A model generated the notes under the pieces. The model saw nothing but the letters and a program-made list of their open reading frames with translations. It was not told the DNA's origin and searched no databases. The position numbers and the translations under genes are program-made. Shown in pieces: positions 35,005-45,700 of a stretch of 64,000 nt of DNA. Source of the DNA: Gammaproteobacteria bacterium (GTDB taxonomy: Bacteria; Pseudomonadota; Gammaproteobacteria; SZUA-140). The first letter of the stretch is position 1. Each line of letters starts with the position of its first letter. The stretch covers positions 1-64,000 of the forward strand of contig WFVD01000031.1 in assembly GCA_015491865.1 (NCBI GenBank). Direction: 5' to 3'.

Positions 35005-36467
35005 GCGCAGAAACCATGATTCTCGCACTTATCCTGTTACCGCTAGTGGCTGCGGGTGGCATCATTGCCGCTCGCCATCAGCCGAATGTCAGAGAGGGTG
35101 TCACGCTTGTTAGCGCGCTGTTAGTTGCCGTTCTGGTGCTGCTCATTGCAGATCGCTTTATGGCGGGTGAGCTGTTTGCTATCACCCTTGCTGAGCCGAT
35201 ACCCGGTGTCACCATCGGTTTTGAAATAGAGGCGTTGGGGATGCTGTTTGCGCTGGTGGCCGGGCTTCTGTGGCTGGTCACTTCTATTTATGCCATCGGT
35301 TATATGCGCAGCCATAATGAAAAAAACCAGACACGATTTTATGCGGCGTTTGCGATCGCAATTTCGTGCACCATGGGGATCGCCTTCTCATCCAATTTAT
35401 TTACGCTGTTTCTCTTTTACGAGTTGCTAACCCTCTCGACCTATCCGCTGGTAACACACGCTGGTACGCCTGCCGCAAAGCGAGGCGGGCGTATCTATCT
35501 CGGTATTTTACTGGGAACATCGATCGGTTTTTTCCTGCTGGCGATCCTTGCGACCTGGTTGATCACCGGCAGCATTGATTTTCAGGAGGGGGGCATACTG
35601 GCTGGCAAGCTCGACCCCGCCTGGGGTGGGTTGCTATTCGCGCTGTTTCTTTTTGGCATCGGTAAGGCGGCCGTCATGCCTTTTCATCGCTGGCTACCGG
35701 CTGCGATGGTCGCCCCGACCCCTGTCAGTGCGCTGCTGCATGCAGTGGCAGTGGTAAAAGCGGGCGTCTTTACTTTACTGAAAGTGACGATCTATATTTT
35801 TGGCAGTGATTTCATTCTCTCAAATGATGTCACGGGCGGTCTGATCTGGGTGGCGGCGATCACCATTTTGCTCGCTTCGATGATTGCGATGACAAAAGAT
35901 AATCTTAAAGCGCGGCTGGCCTATTCGACGGTCAGTCAATTAAGTTATATCGCTCTGGGTGCGATGCTAGCGAGCCAAGCGGCCTTAATCGGTGCTTCAA
36001 TGCACATTGCGATGCATGCGTTTGCAAAAATTACCCTGTTTTTTGCTGCGGGAGCGATCTATGTCGTCACACATAAAACATTGGTGAGTGAGCTGGATGG
36101 GTTGGGGCGAGCGATGCCGATTACCTTTGGCGCTTTTCTCATCGGCACACTCAGTATTATCGGAGTGCCTCCGCTGGGAGGTATGTGGAGTAAATGGTAC
36201 CTTGGTCTTGGCGCGATTGAGTCTGGACAGCTATTGCTGCTTGGCGTTTTAATGGTGAGTTCGCTGCTGAATATCGCCTATTTATTACCCATTCCCATAC
36301 GTGCCTTTTTTAGCAAACCGCGTGATGGAGAGCACTACACGAAAATTAAAGAGGCGCCCAGAACCATTTTGCTGGCGATAATCATCACTGCCAGCGCATG
36401 CACCATTCTATTTTTCTATCCAGACCCTTTTTACCAACTGGCAAATCAGGCCGCAGGAGGATCTTGA
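35001..36467 (+). CDS. MrpA/D-like proton-conducting antiporter subunit (second copy)
   Basis: Polytopic protein of 488 residues of the same superfamily. The motif GIGKAAVMPFHRWLPAAMVAPTPVSALLHAVAVVKAGVFTLLK is closer to MrpA/NuoL than the first copy, with the PTPVSALLHA segment intact. KDNLKARLAYSTVSQLSYIALG and HIAMHAFAKITLFFAAGAI follow. It begins at GTG 35001 overlapping the previous stop. It may replace the N-terminal antiporter half of MrpA, which is otherwise absent here. One bp separates its stop from the next small gene. Confidence 0.9.
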   Translation: MSAETMILALILLPLVAAGGIIAARHQPNVREGVTLVSALLVAVLVLLIADRFMAGELFAITLAEPIPGVTIGFEIEALGMLFALVAGLLWLVTSIYAIGYMRSHNEKNQTRFYAAFAIAISCTMGIAFSSNLFTLFLFYELLTLSTYPLVTHAGTPAAKRGGRIYLGILLGTSIGFFLLAILATWLITGSIDFQEGGILAGKLDPAWGGLLFALFLFGIGKAAVMPFHRWLPAAMVAPTPVSALLHAVAVVKAGVFTLLKVTIYIFGSDFILSNDVTGGLIWVAAITILLASMIAMTKDNLKARLAYSTVSQLSYIALGAMLASQAALIGASMHIAMHAFAKITLFFAAGAIYVVTHKTLVSELDGLGRAMPITFGAFLIGTLSIIGVPPLGGMWSKWYLGLGAIESGQLLLLGVLMVSSLLNIAYLLPIPIRAFFSKPRDGEHYTKIKEAPRTILLAIIITASACTILFFYPDPFYQLANQAAGGS

Positions 36468-36468
36468 T

Positions 36469-36723
36469 ATGTCAGCACCGAATCAAAAACAGCATCTCTT
36501 TGACAAGCCTGAGAATGTGAAGCGGCTACTGAGGGCCCTTTATCTCATCTGCATTGGGCTGGTGGTTGCAGACTTTGTGATCCATCGCCATGTCAGCCTG
36601 GGGTGGGAAGAGATCCCCGCTTTTTATGCGATTTATGGCTTTGTTGCCTGCGTCATATTAGTTGTTCTTGCAAAGGCGATGCGCAAGGTTGTCATGCGTA
36701 AAGAGGATTACTACGATGAGTGA
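36469..36723 (+). CDS. Small unrecognised membrane protein in the mrp operon
   Basis: Protein of 84 residues, not recognised. A polar N-terminus (about 1-18) precedes two hydrophobic helices (about 22-40 and 50-70), with IHRHVSLGWEEIPAFYAIYG between them and a very charged end MRKEDYYDE. It has a good GGAGGATC ribosome site, lies one base after the second MrpD-like gene, and overlaps the third by 8 bp, so its expression is firmly tied to the antiporter. It is likely an accessory subunit or assembly factor of the complex; that is inference from position. Confidence 0.75.
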   Translation: MSAPNQKQHLFDKPENVKRLLRALYLICIGLVVADFVIHRHVSLGWEEIPAFYAIYGFVACVILVVLAKAMRKVVMRKEDYYDE

Positions 36724-38410
36724 ATTGCCTCCATTCATCATCTTTTTTGTTGCGGCACTGTTAGTGGTCGCAACGCGCGGGATTGTACGCAGCACGATCC
36801 TGCTTGCCGCACCAGCCATTGGTGGGCTCCATCTCTGGTTGAATGTTGATCCTGGTCTCATCGTTAGCCACTCTATTTTGAGCATTGATCTCATCGTTAT
36901 GCGCACTGACAAGCTCAGCCTGCTCTTTGGTTATCTCTTCTGTCTGGCCAGTTTCATCGCCACTATCTATGCCTGGCATGTGAAAGACAGTACGCAGCAG
37001 TTGGCTGGGCTGATCTATGCGGGCGCGGCTTTAGGTGCTGTATTTGCTGGTGATTTGATCACACTGTTTATTTTCTGGGAGCTACTGGCGCTCAGTTCAG
37101 TTTTTCTGATATGGGCGCGCCGTACCGAACGTGCCTTTAATGCGGGTATGCGTTACCTGATATTCCAGGTGGCCTCGGGGTTGCTTCTGCTGGCTGGGGC
37201 GCTGCTGCACTATCACAATACCGGCTCACTCGCTTTTGATCATGTTGGGCTTGAAGGGCTGGCCGCATGGCTGATCTTTATCGCCTTTGGTATTAAATGT
37301 GCGTTTCCATTTCTGCACAGCTGGTTAACCGATGCCTATCCTGAGGCAACGGCGACGGGTACCGTTTTTCTCTCCGCCTTCACCACAAAGGTAGCTGTGT
37401 ATGCGCTGGCGCGGGGTTTTTCTGGTGAAGATATTCTGGTTTATATTGGTGTCACAATGGCCTGCTTCCCCATTTTTTATGCGGTGATTGAAAATGACCT
37501 GCGTAAAGTGCTCGCCTACAGCTTGATCAATCAGCTCGGTTTTATGGTGGCGGGTATCGGCATCGGAACAGCACTGGCGTTGAATGGGGTGGTCGCCCAT
37601 GCATTTAGCCATGTCATCTATAAAGGTCTGCTCTTTATGACGATGGGCGCCGTATTATACCGGGTAGGCAATATCAATGGATCGGATCTGGGGGGGCTGT
37701 ATAAGTCGATGCCAAAGACAACGGCGCTATGTATCGTCGGTGCGTTATCGATATCCGCCTTCCCACTCTTTAGTGGTTTCATCAGTAAATCGATGGTGAT
37801 GACAGCGATGATCGAAGCCAATTTCGATTACCTGTGGTTGCTGTTACTGTTTGCTTCAGCGGGTGTGTTTCACCATGCGGGAATCAAGATCCCCTATTTT
37901 GCCTTCTTTGCCCATGATTCCGGCCTTCGCCCTCAGGAGGCACCAACTAACATGCTGATCGCGATGACCATTGCTGCCGTGATCTGTATTTTCATTGGTA
38001 CTCAGCCGCAATATTTATACGCTCTGCTCCCCTGGGAGATCGATTACTGGCCGTACGACGCCTCGCATGTGTTGGCCCAGTTGCAGTTGCTGTTTTTCTC
38101 CGCACTTGCGTTTGTCTGGTTGAACCAGAAGGGGATGTACCCACCTGAGCTCCATTCCACTAATCTTGATGTGGAGTGGTTCTATCGCAAGTTGCTACCG
38201 CGTTGGGTTCATGCGACAGTCTCGCTGTTGCGTACGCTAAGCGTATCGATGACGAACACGATTCGTTCGCAGATGGTCACTATTCGTCACGGGTTTTCGC
38301 AGACCTTTGTTGCCAAATACTACCTCTCAGAAAGCTGGCCTACCGGCAGTATGGTATTCTGGGTTGCGATTATCCTCGCCTCATACCTATTAGTGGATAT
38401 GTTTGGCTAA
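36716..38410 (+). CDS. MrpD-like proton-conducting antiporter subunit (third copy)
   Basis: Polytopic protein of 564 residues from ATG 36716, which overlaps the small gene by 8 bp; the longer frame upstream is not supported. It carries the superfamily segments IKCAFPFLHSWLTDAYPEATATGTVFLSAFTTKVAVYAL and ENDLRKVLAYSLINQLGFMVAG, then AFSHVIYKGLLFMTMGAVL. The C-terminal 140 residues form an extension absent from the other two copies, partly soluble with a last membrane helix near the end. Terminal gene of the operon, followed by a terminator. The three copies differ too much to be recent duplicates. Confidence 0.88.
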   Translation: MSELPPFIIFFVAALLVVATRGIVRSTILLAAPAIGGLHLWLNVDPGLIVSHSILSIDLIVMRTDKLSLLFGYLFCLASFIATIYAWHVKDSTQQLAGLIYAGAALGAVFAGDLITLFIFWELLALSSVFLIWARRTERAFNAGMRYLIFQVASGLLLLAGALLHYHNTGSLAFDHVGLEGLAAWLIFIAFGIKCAFPFLHSWLTDAYPEATATGTVFLSAFTTKVAVYALARGFSGEDILVYIGVTMACFPIFYAVIENDLRKVLAYSLINQLGFMVAGIGIGTALALNGVVAHAFSHVIYKGLLFMTMGAVLYRVGNINGSDLGGLYKSMPKTTALCIVGALSISAFPLFSGFISKSMVMTAMIEANFDYLWLLLLFASAGVFHHAGIKIPYFAFFAHDSGLRPQEAPTNMLIAMTIAAVICIFIGTQPQYLYALLPWEIDYWPYDASHVLAQLQLLFFSALAFVWLNQKGMYPPELHSTNLDVEWFYRKLLPRWVHATVSLLRTLSVSMTNTIRSQMVTIRHGFSQTFVAKYYLSESWPTGSMVFWVAIILASYLLVDMFG

Positions 38411-38469
38411 CGATTAGAAAAGGCTTGCTGGAGAGTGGGAACGGTGTACCGCGAGAGAAATGGGCCGAA

Positions 38470-38501
38470 AAAAACCTGGGAAGGCAGCTCCCCAGGCTTT
38501 T
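38470..38501. terminator. Rho-independent terminator between the mrp operon and the lipoprotein gene
   Basis: A CCTGGG (38475-38480) / CCCAGG (38491-38496) stem is flanked by seven A on the left and TTTTATT on the right. It can act on both strands, ending the mrp operon and the convergent lipoprotein gene. Confidence 0.8.
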
Positions 38502-38523
38502 ATTGCACTATACAGCGTTGAGA

Positions 38524-39183
38524 TTAATCGTCTTCGAGATAACTCTGTAGTTCATTGGCCAGAGAGTTACAGGCAGATACCTTGTCATCATCAACACTCG
38601 CGAGACCGCCATTTTTGGTGGAGTAGCTGCAGTTTAGGTCGGTATCATTTGAGTCTGCACTAATGGTTAATGCATTTTTCTCCTGAGAATATTCGGCATT
38701 GAGCTGACCTCCAAGATAGAGACTATAGGTGAACGTGCTGCTATGCCACTGGGTGTTGTGGTGGTTAGTTAGCTCTTTAGCGATATTTGGAATGTCGGGG
38801 GTTGGCACAGGTTTAGCTGTTGCGGCAGCAACCTCTTCTTCTGTAGCACCCAGCGGGATAATAACCACGCCATCTTCAGTGGTGCTAACTTTTGGCGCCT
38901 CATCATTTGCTGCCGCTACTGTTGCTACGGCCGCTTCATTGGTGCTGGCTGTTTCTGTGCTCTCTGGTGCTGTGGTTGTTTCCACGACAACCTCTTCGGT
39001 AACAGTCTCTTCAGCCATTTCAGGCGGTGCAGCAACATCGTTGGTGGTTACTGCCGCAACGGCTTCACTCTCGACAGCCTGTTCGCTGTTTTCAGCAACA
39101 TTATTACTGGTTGCGCAGCCACCGATCATGGCGACTGTAAAGAGACACGCTGAAGCGAGCATAAACTGGTTTTTAGTGATCAT
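38524..39183 (-). CDS. Lipoprotein with low-complexity acidic region, unknown function
   Basis: Protein of 219 residues, not recognised. The N-terminus has a lipobox (MIGGC, Cys about residue 23), so it is a lipid-anchored envelope protein. Residues about 30-125 are rich in V, T, A and E in short repeats (EEVVVETTTAPESTETAST) and probably disordered. The C-terminal part, from about 130, contains an aromatic-Cys pattern (TFTYSLYLGGQLNAEYSQE, then NCSYSTKNGGLA and VSACNSLANELQ) with two cysteines that could form a disulfide. The ORF on the opposite strand is a composition shadow. It has its own promoter region near 39190-39225. Confidence 0.7.
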   Translation of the reverse strand: MITKNQFMLASACLFTVAMIGGCATSNNVAENSEQAVESEAVAAVTTNDVAAPPEMAEETVTEEVVVETTTAPESTETASTNEAAVATVAAANDEAPKVSTTEDGVVIIPLGATEEEVAAATAKPVPTPDIPNIAKELTNHHNTQWHSSTFTYSLYLGGQLNAEYSQEKNALTISADSNDTDLNCSYSTKNGGLASVDDDKVSACNSLANELQSYLEDD

Positions 39184-39225
39184 AATGTAGTACTCCGCAA
39201 TGTATCAGTTGAAGTTAAAATCGGG

Positions 39226-39699
39226 TTACAGCATAAATGGTACGTTATTTAGCATTCTTAGCTCATGAACGATCAATGCACAGTAGCCTAAAAAGAGGCA
39301 GGGCAGGATGTGATATGTGCGAACCACACCCTTAATCAACCAGAAGTTTCGGTGTGCCAGAATAAAAATTAGGCAGATGGCCGTTATCAAAACTTTGGTG
39401 GAGACAAATAGTTGCACGTTAATCTGCAGCAGACTATTCATGAACGGGTTAATCTCCTGCGCTCCTTGTTGAATCAGCAGCAGGGTGAAAAATGCATCAG
39501 TACAGGAGAGCCCCATGATCGCGATAGTCAGCGCAAATAAGATGGGAGCGTGATGAAAGTCTACATAGTGCGAGCCTTCGAGACAGCTCTCGCGGCGCGT
39601 TTCACGGCGACGATTTCTGGTGAAACTATGGAAAAATGTACGCAGTCCATGTGATCTGCGCTCAATTCCCTGACGTTGACAATCGATCGTGACTTCCAT
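39226..39699 (-). CDS. DUF5658 family membrane protein
   Basis: Protein of 157 residues. The first 45 are basic and polar (RRSHGLRTFFHSFTRNRRRE), followed by about four hydrophobic helices. The pattern CTDAFFTLLLIQQGAQEINPFMNSL, then LFVSTKVLITAICLIFI, matches DUF5658, a family of unknown function. The start ATG at 39699 is preceded by a GTAGGTG ribosome site and by the hairpin at 39712-39738. It lies between the lipoprotein gene (same strand, 42 bp) and the divergent prfC. Confidence 0.7.
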   Translation of the reverse strand: MEVTIDCQRQGIERRSHGLRTFFHSFTRNRRRETRRESCLEGSHYVDFHHAPILFALTIAIMGLSCTDAFFTLLLIQQGAQEINPFMNSLLQINVQLFVSTKVLITAICLIFILAHRNFWLIKGVVRTYHILPCLFLGYCALIVHELRMLNNVPFML

Positions 39700-39711
39700 C
39701 GGTGCACCTAC

Positions 39712-39738
39712 CCCCCTCAGAGCTTATGCGATAGGGGG
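39712..39738 (-). promoter_or_regulatory. Hairpin in the leader of the DUF5658 gene
   Basis: On the minus strand CCCCCT pairs with AGGGGG across a 15-nt loop, just 13-39 bases before the ATG. The G-rich arm lies beside the ribosome site GTAGGTG, so the structure may mask translation initiation. This is a structural reading only. Confidence 0.4.
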
Positions 39739-39953
39739 AGGATTTTAGCAAAAACGATCGAGTTAAGCATAGGAATCTTGACGCAATCCATCGAAACACC
39801 TGTTAAATTATTGAATTTATTGGTTCGAAGGTGGCAATAAACTGGCGTTATCGGCAGAATTGAAGCGAGACTTAAATAAATGCTGTGCCATTTGTTTAAG
39901 CGCATAGATGCGCGTAGAATCGCCGCTTTTATTGATGAGACAAAAGAGCTTTT

Positions 39954-41531
39954 ATGTCCATTTCTTCAGAGACGGCAAGACGCCGTACCTTTGCGATCAT
40001 CTCGCACCCGGATGCTGGTAAGACCACTGTTACAGAAAAACTACTGCTGTTTGGCGGTGCGATTCAGTTGGCGGGTAGCGTAAAGGGGCGCAAAGCGGCG
40101 CGGCATGCCACATCTGACTGGATGAAGATGGAGCAGGAGCGCGGCATCTCGGTCTCCTCATCGGTGATGCAGTTTCCTTATGGCGATAACATTATCAATT
40201 TGCTGGATACCCCCGGGCATGAGGACTTCTCAGAAGATACCTACCGCACCCTGACGGCGGTCGATTCTGCATTGATGGTGATCGATGTCGCCAAAGGTGT
40301 TGAGCAGCGTACCGTTAAGTTGATGGAGGTGTGTCGTCTGCGAGATACCCCGATTCTTACCTTTATTAACAAGATGGATCGAGAGGGTAAAGAGCCGATT
40401 GACCTGATGGATGAGGTTGAGGATGTGCTCGACATTCAGTGTGCCCCAATGACCTGGCCGATTGGTATGGGGAAAAATTTCAGGGGCGTGTTTCATCTCT
40501 ATAGCGATACCATCCATATTTATAGCCCGACGCACGGCGGTAAGATCAATGAGGGTGAGATGATCAGGGGGCTGGATAACCCGCGCCTTGATGAGCTGTT
40601 TGGGGATCAAATTGATGATTTTCGGGAAGAGATCGAACTGGTGCGTGGCGCGAGTCATGCGTTCGATCTGGCACTTTTTTTACAGGGTAAACTGACCCCT
40701 GTCTACTTCGGCTCCGCGATTAATAACTTTGGTTTGAAAGAGCTGCTTGATGCGCTTTCTGATTATGCCCCCGCCCCTCAGACACGTGCGACCAGAACGC
40801 GGAATGTTGAACCCACAGAAGAAAAATTTAGCGGCTTTGTGTTTAAGATTCAGGCGAATATGGATCCGCAACACCGTGACCGTGTCGCCTTTCTGCGTGT
40901 CTGTTCTGGCTCCTATGAAAAGGGCAAGAAGATAACCCACGTGCGTCTTGGCAAGCAGGTGCTGATCTCTAATGCTATCACCTTTATGGCGCAGGATCGC
41001 TCGCATGTTGAAGAGGCCTACCCGGGTGATATCATCGGCCTGCATAATCACGGCACGATTCAGATCGGTGACACCTTCACCATGGGCGAAGATCTAAAAT
41101 ATACCGGCATACCTCATTTTGCACCGGAACTGTTTCGTCGTGCCCGCCTCAAGGACCCCCTCAAAAGCAAGCAGCTGTTAAAGGGACTTGAGCAGCTCAG
41201 TGAAGAGGGGGCTACCCAGCTTTTTAAACCGTTGACCAATAATGATCTGATCCTGGGCGCGGTCGGAGTGCTGCAGTTTGATGTGGTAGCTGAGCGACTG
41301 AAAAATGAATATAAGGTGGATTGTATGTTTGAGGCCGTTTCTGTTGCCACCGCACGCTGGGTGATGTGTGACGATGAAAAGATGCTGGAAGAGTTTAAGC
41401 GAAAATCAGAGGCGAACCTCGCCATTGATGGCGGCGGCGACCTGACTTACATCGCGCCAACGCGTGTCAATCTTGAGCTTACGATAGAGCGCTGGCCTGA
41501 GATCCAGTTCCTTGCTACACGAGAACACTAA
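39954..41531 (+). CDS. prfC: Peptide chain release factor 3
   Basis: Translational GTPase of 525 residues. G1 is [16 protein letters not shown]3 is [16 protein letters not shown] and G4 is [10 protein letters not shown]. The RF3-specific insertion and domains II and III follow, ending [15 protein letters not shown]3 recycles RF1/RF2 from the ribosome after peptide release. ATG 39954 has AAAGAGC upstream. It is divergent from the DUF5658 gene, and a 51-bp gap precedes the outer-membrane protein gene. Confidence 0.97.
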   Translation: MSISSETARRRTFAIISHPDAGKTTVTEKLLLFGGAIQLAGSVKGRKAARHATSDWMKMEQERGISVSSSVMQFPYGDNIINLLDTPGHEDFSEDTYRTLTAVDSALMVIDVAKGVEQRTVKLMEVCRLRDTPILTFINKMDREGKEPIDLMDEVEDVLDIQCAPMTWPIGMGKNFRGVFHLYSDTIHIYSPTHGGKINEGEMIRGLDNPRLDELFGDQIDDFREEIELVRGASHAFDLALFLQGKLTPVYFGSAINNFGLKELLDALSDYAPAPQTRATRTRNVEPTEEKFSGFVFKIQANMDPQHRDRVAFLRVCSGSYEKGKKITHVRLGKQVLISNAITFMAQDRSHVEEAYPGDIIGLHNHGTIQIGDTFTMGEDLKYTGIPHFAPELFRRARLKDPLKSKQLLKGLEQLSEEGATQLFKPLTNNDLILGAVGVLQFDVVAERLKNEYKVDCMFEAVSVATARWVMCDDEKMLEEFKRKSEANLAIDGGGDLTYIAPTRVNLELTIERWPEIQFLATREH

Positions 41532-41582
41532 GGGTAAATTGGCGCTAATGACTCATTGATCCATTGCCAGGGGGAGTGCAAT

Positions 41583-42131
41583 ATGCTTAATCGATTAACA
41601 ATAGCGGGTCTGGTGCTGTTCTTTTCAACTGCGATGAGTGCACATGCCGAGATGGTGGTTAACCTCGGTATTGCATCTCCGGGTGGTAACGATTTAATCG
41701 TTGAAACGGACGAAGAGCTAGAGGCTGGAGCCGGACTTGTCGGTAGCGTCGGGCTGGTTCACCGTAAAAAAGGGAGCCCATGGTCGTGTCAGGCGATGCT
41801 TGGGGTTAAATTCAACGGTGTTGAGTTTACCGGTGGCGAGGCGACAATCCGTGCTTATCCCATGCATTTGATGACTTATTATAAAACTAAAAATATTCGA
41901 TATGGGGTCGGTCTGACCTATGATTTCGCTATCGAACTCGATATCACCGGCGATAACCCGAGAACGATTGCCTATAAAAATGCACCGGGTATTGCAGTAG
42001 AATTTAACCATCTGCTTACCGAACGCTGGTACTGGGGGGTGCGTTACACAGAGATGGATTACAAAGAAAAGGGTTCTGGGGTTAAAGCAAGTGCCAACAA
42101 CCTTGCTGGCTATGTCGGGATGTTTTTCTAG
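41583..42131 (+). CDS. Predicted outer-membrane beta-barrel protein
   Basis: Protein of 182 residues with a signal peptide (hydrophobic 7-18, cleavage SAHA-EM). The mature part shows alternating beta strands ending GYVGMFF with a terminal Phe, typical of an eight-strand outer-membrane barrel such as the OmpW/OmpX class or lipid A deacylase relatives. No specific family is recognised. ATG 41583 is chosen because AGGGGGAG lies 6-8 bases before it. The stop is directly adjacent to rnhB, so the two are probably cotranscribed, an odd pairing for a DNA repair enzyme. Confidence 0.75.
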   Translation: MLNRLTIAGLVLFFSTAMSAHAEMVVNLGIASPGGNDLIVETDEELEAGAGLVGSVGLVHRKKGSPWSCQAMLGVKFNGVEFTGGEATIRAYPMHLMTYYKTKNIRYGVGLTYDFAIELDITGDNPRTIAYKNAPGIAVEFNHLLTERWYWGVRYTEMDYKEKGSGVKASANNLAGYVGMFF

Positions 42132-42701
42132 ATGCTGATCGCCGGTGTCGATGAGGCGGGCCGTGGTCCGCTGGCCGGCGCAGTGGTTGCGGCGGCAGTC
42201 ATTCTTGATCCCGCTTACACTGTTGATGGGGTGACAGACTCCAAAAAGCTGACAGCCAGAAAGCGAGACCGTCTTGAACTTGAGATTAAACAACATGCGA
42301 TCGCCTGGGCGATCGGCCGGGCCGAGGTGGATGAGATTGATAAGATCAATATACTGCAGGCCACTCTGCTGGCGATGAGGCGTGCGGTTGAAGGGCTCTC
42401 TACTCAACCAACACATGTACAGGTTGACGGCAATCAGTGCCCACAGATCGATTATCCCGTTGAAGCGATTGTAAAAGGCGATGGGCTGGTGGCGGCCATT
42501 GGTGCCGCCTCAATCCTTGCAAAAGTTGCGCGTGATCGTGAGTTGATAGCGCTTGATGAGCAGTACCCTGAATACGGCTTTGCGCAACATAAAGGTTACC
42601 CGACCAGGGGGCATATCGCTGCACTTGAGAGGCACGGTGTATCACCTGTGCACCGCCGCTCATTTGGGCCTGTTCACCGTCTTTGCAAGCGCGCTTTTTA
42701 A
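42132..42701 (+). CDS. rnhB: Ribonuclease HII
   Basis: Enzyme of 189 residues that removes single ribonucleotides and RNA primers from DNA. The N-terminal motif [20 protein letters not shown] carries the catalytic Asp-Glu pair, and [13 protein letters not shown] follows. [26 protein letters not shown] supplies the later catalytic Asp. The ATG begins on the base after the barrel-protein stop. dnaE follows after 84 bp, the conserved gammaproteobacterial order (lpxB-rnhB-dnaE in E. coli), although lpx genes are absent here. Confidence 0.97.
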   Translation: MLIAGVDEAGRGPLAGAVVAAAVILDPAYTVDGVTDSKKLTARKRDRLELEIKQHAIAWAIGRAEVDEIDKINILQATLLAMRRAVEGLSTQPTHVQVDGNQCPQIDYPVEAIVKGDGLVAAIGAASILAKVARDRELIALDEQYPEYGFAQHKGYPTRGHIAALERHGVSPVHRRSFGPVHRLCKRAF

Positions 42702-42785
42702 TCCCGTTTATATCCAGAAATAAAACCCCTTAAACTATTAAATCAGCCTCGCCGGGGGTGGCTCCCTGCGATAGAATAACAGGCC

Positions 42786-45700
42786 ATGATCCCTTCGTTT
42801 GTACACCTTCATCTGCATACCGACTACTCCCTTGTGGATGGCTGTGTTCGCGTAAAACCACTGGTTAAGCATGTCGCTGAGGCGGGTATGCCGGCGGTTG
42901 CTGTCACCGATCAGAGCAACCTGTTTGCGATGGTGAAGTTTTACCGTGCCGCGATTGCAGCGGGTGTTAAGCCGATTATCGGTGTCGATCTCTGGGTGCA
43001 GAATCCTGATGATGTTAATCAACCCACGCGTCTGATACTGCTCTGCCAGAACCATGAAGGGTATCTCAATCTGACGCGCCTGATTTCGCGCAGCTATATT
43101 GAAGGGCAGCACAACGGCACCCCAATGATCCAGCAGGCGTGGTTGCAGGGCGAAAATGCAGGCTTGATAGCCCTCTCTGGTGGCCGCAATGGTGATGTTG
43201 GCCAGGCCCTGTTAGCGGGTAACGATGAGGCTGCAAAGCGGTTGTTAGCAGCGTGGAAACAGCTATTTCCAGACCGTTTTTACCTCGAGCTGCAACGTAC
43301 CGGGCGGGAAAATGAAGAGGACTATCTGCATGCAGCCGTTGCACTGGCGGTGGCAGCGGCAGTGCCGGTGGTCGCTACCAATGATGTCTGCTTCTTAAAA
43401 CCTGAAAACTTTGAGGCGCATGAGGTGCGGGTCTGTATTCATGGTGGCCGCACCCTTGATGATCCTCGCCGCCCCAGACTGCACAGTGAGCAGCAGTACC
43501 TGCGCTCGCCGGCAGAGATGTGCGAACTCTTTGCCGATATTCCTGAGGCGCTTGACAACAGTGTTGAGATCGCACGACGCTGCAATCTTGAATTAACGCT
43601 GGGTGAAAATGTACTGCCTGAGTTCCCGGTGCCGGAGGGGATGACAACCGACTCTTTTTTCAGGATGCAGGCCGAAGAGGGGTTAAATAAACGCCTCGAC
43701 TTTCTGTTTGATACGAGTGCTGAGAATTTCGCTGAGATCCGAAAGCCCTATGATGAACGCCTTGCGCATGAGCTAAAGGTGATCATCGACATGGGGTTCC
43801 CCGGTTACTTTCTGATTGTTGCAGACTTTATCAAGTGGGGTAAAGCGAACGGCGTACCGGTCGGACCGGGGCGTGGTTCTGGCGCCGGCTCTCTGGTGGC
43901 CTATGTGCTGGAGATTACCGATCTTGATCCAATCCACTATGAGCTGCTGTTTGAGCGCTTTCTCAATCCGGAGCGTGTCTCGCTGCCCGATTTTGATGTC
44001 GATTTCTGTATGGATGGCCGGGATCGGGTGATCGAATATGTGGCGCAACATTATGGGCGGGAGCGTGTTTCACAGATCATCACCTACGGTACGATGGCGG
44101 CGAAGGCGGTGGTTCGTGATGTGGGACGTGTGATGGGGCACCCGTACGGTTTTGTGGATCAGATCTCCAAGCTGATCCCCTTTGAGATCGGCATGACGCT
44201 GGACAAGGCGCTGGAGCAGGAAGAGCTGCTGAAACAGCGTTACCAGGAAGATGAAGATGTGCGCGACCTGATCGACATGGGGCGCACCCTGGAGGGGATG
44301 GTGCGTAACGCTGGCAAACATGCGGGTGGTGTGGTGATCGCCCCGACTGCGTTAACTGACTTTACTCCGCTCTACTGCGAGCAGGGTTCGGAGAGCACCG
44401 TCACACAGTTTGATAAAGATGATGTCGAAGCGGTCGGGCTGGTGAAGTTTGATTTCCTCGGGCTGCGTACATTAACGATTATCGATCAGGCATTAAAAAC
44501 GGTGAATGCCACCCTGCCCGAGGGTGAGAAGATCGATATCGCTGCCATCCCGATCGATGATGAAAAGAGTTATACGCTACTGAAAAAATGTGAAACAACA
44601 GCGGTATTTCAGTTGGAATCCCGCGGCATGAAAGAGCTTATCAACCGCCTGCAGCCGCACTGTTTTGATGAGATTATCGCGCTGGTGGCGCTCTTTCGCC
44701 CAGGACCGTTACAGTCGGGCATGGTCGATGATTTTATCGACCGTAAACATGGACGCGCCCCAACGATGTACCCGCACCCCGATCTGGAGCCGATCCTGGC
44801 CCCCACCTACGGGGTTATCCTCTACCAGGAGCAGGTGATGCAGATTGCTCAGGTGCTGGCGGGTTATTCGCTGGGACAGGCCGATATGTTGCGGCGAGCG
44901 ATGGGTAAAAAGAAACCGGAAGAGATGGCAAAGCAGCGCGAGTTTTTTGTGAACGGCGCATCTGCTCGCGAGATCGATGAAAAGACCTCGGGCGGTATCT
45001 TTGATTTGATGGAGAAATTTGCCGGTTACGGTTTCAATAAATCACACTCTGCCGCTTACGCCCTGATCGCCTATCAGACAGCCTGGCTCAAGGCTCATCA
45101 CCCGGCGGCCTTTATGGCGGCGGTGCTGTCGGCAGATATGGATAACACTGACAAAGTGGTGATGTTGATTGAAGAGTGCCGTTCAATGAAACTGGCGGTG
45201 CGCCCACCCGATGTCAATGAGTGTCACTTTGCCTTTACAGTGCCGGATGAAAGCACGATTCTCTACGGACTCGGTGCCATCAAAGGGGTGGGTGAGGCCG
45301 CACTCGAGGGGATTATTGAAGAGCGCAGGGCAAACGGCCCATACCGAGACCTGTTTGACCTCTGCCGCCGTATTGATCTACGCAAGGCAAACAAGCGCGT
45401 GATGGAGGCGTTGGTTCGTTCTGGTGCTCTCGACTCGCTTGAGAAAAATCGCGCTCGCACCATGGCGCTGTTGCCGAGCGCACTGCAGCTCGCCGATCAA
45501 CACGCCCGCAATCAGGCGGCAGGGCAGAACGACCTCTTTGGGCCATCCAGCCCCGCCACGCCGGCCGAACCTGACGAGGCGATCACCCGTCTGGAGGTGG
45601 CCGAGTGGAGCGAAGAGCAGCGCCTGCAGGGTGAAAAAGAGACGCTGGGGCTCTACCTGACCGGCCACCCGATCGCCCGCTATGAGAAAGAGCTGAGCCA

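Noticed and set aside
38729..39190. Plus-strand Ser/Val/Ala-rich frame of 153 codons opposite the lipoprotein
   Set aside because: Arises from the low-complexity coding repeats of the minus-strand lipoprotein, which has a proper lipobox and start.
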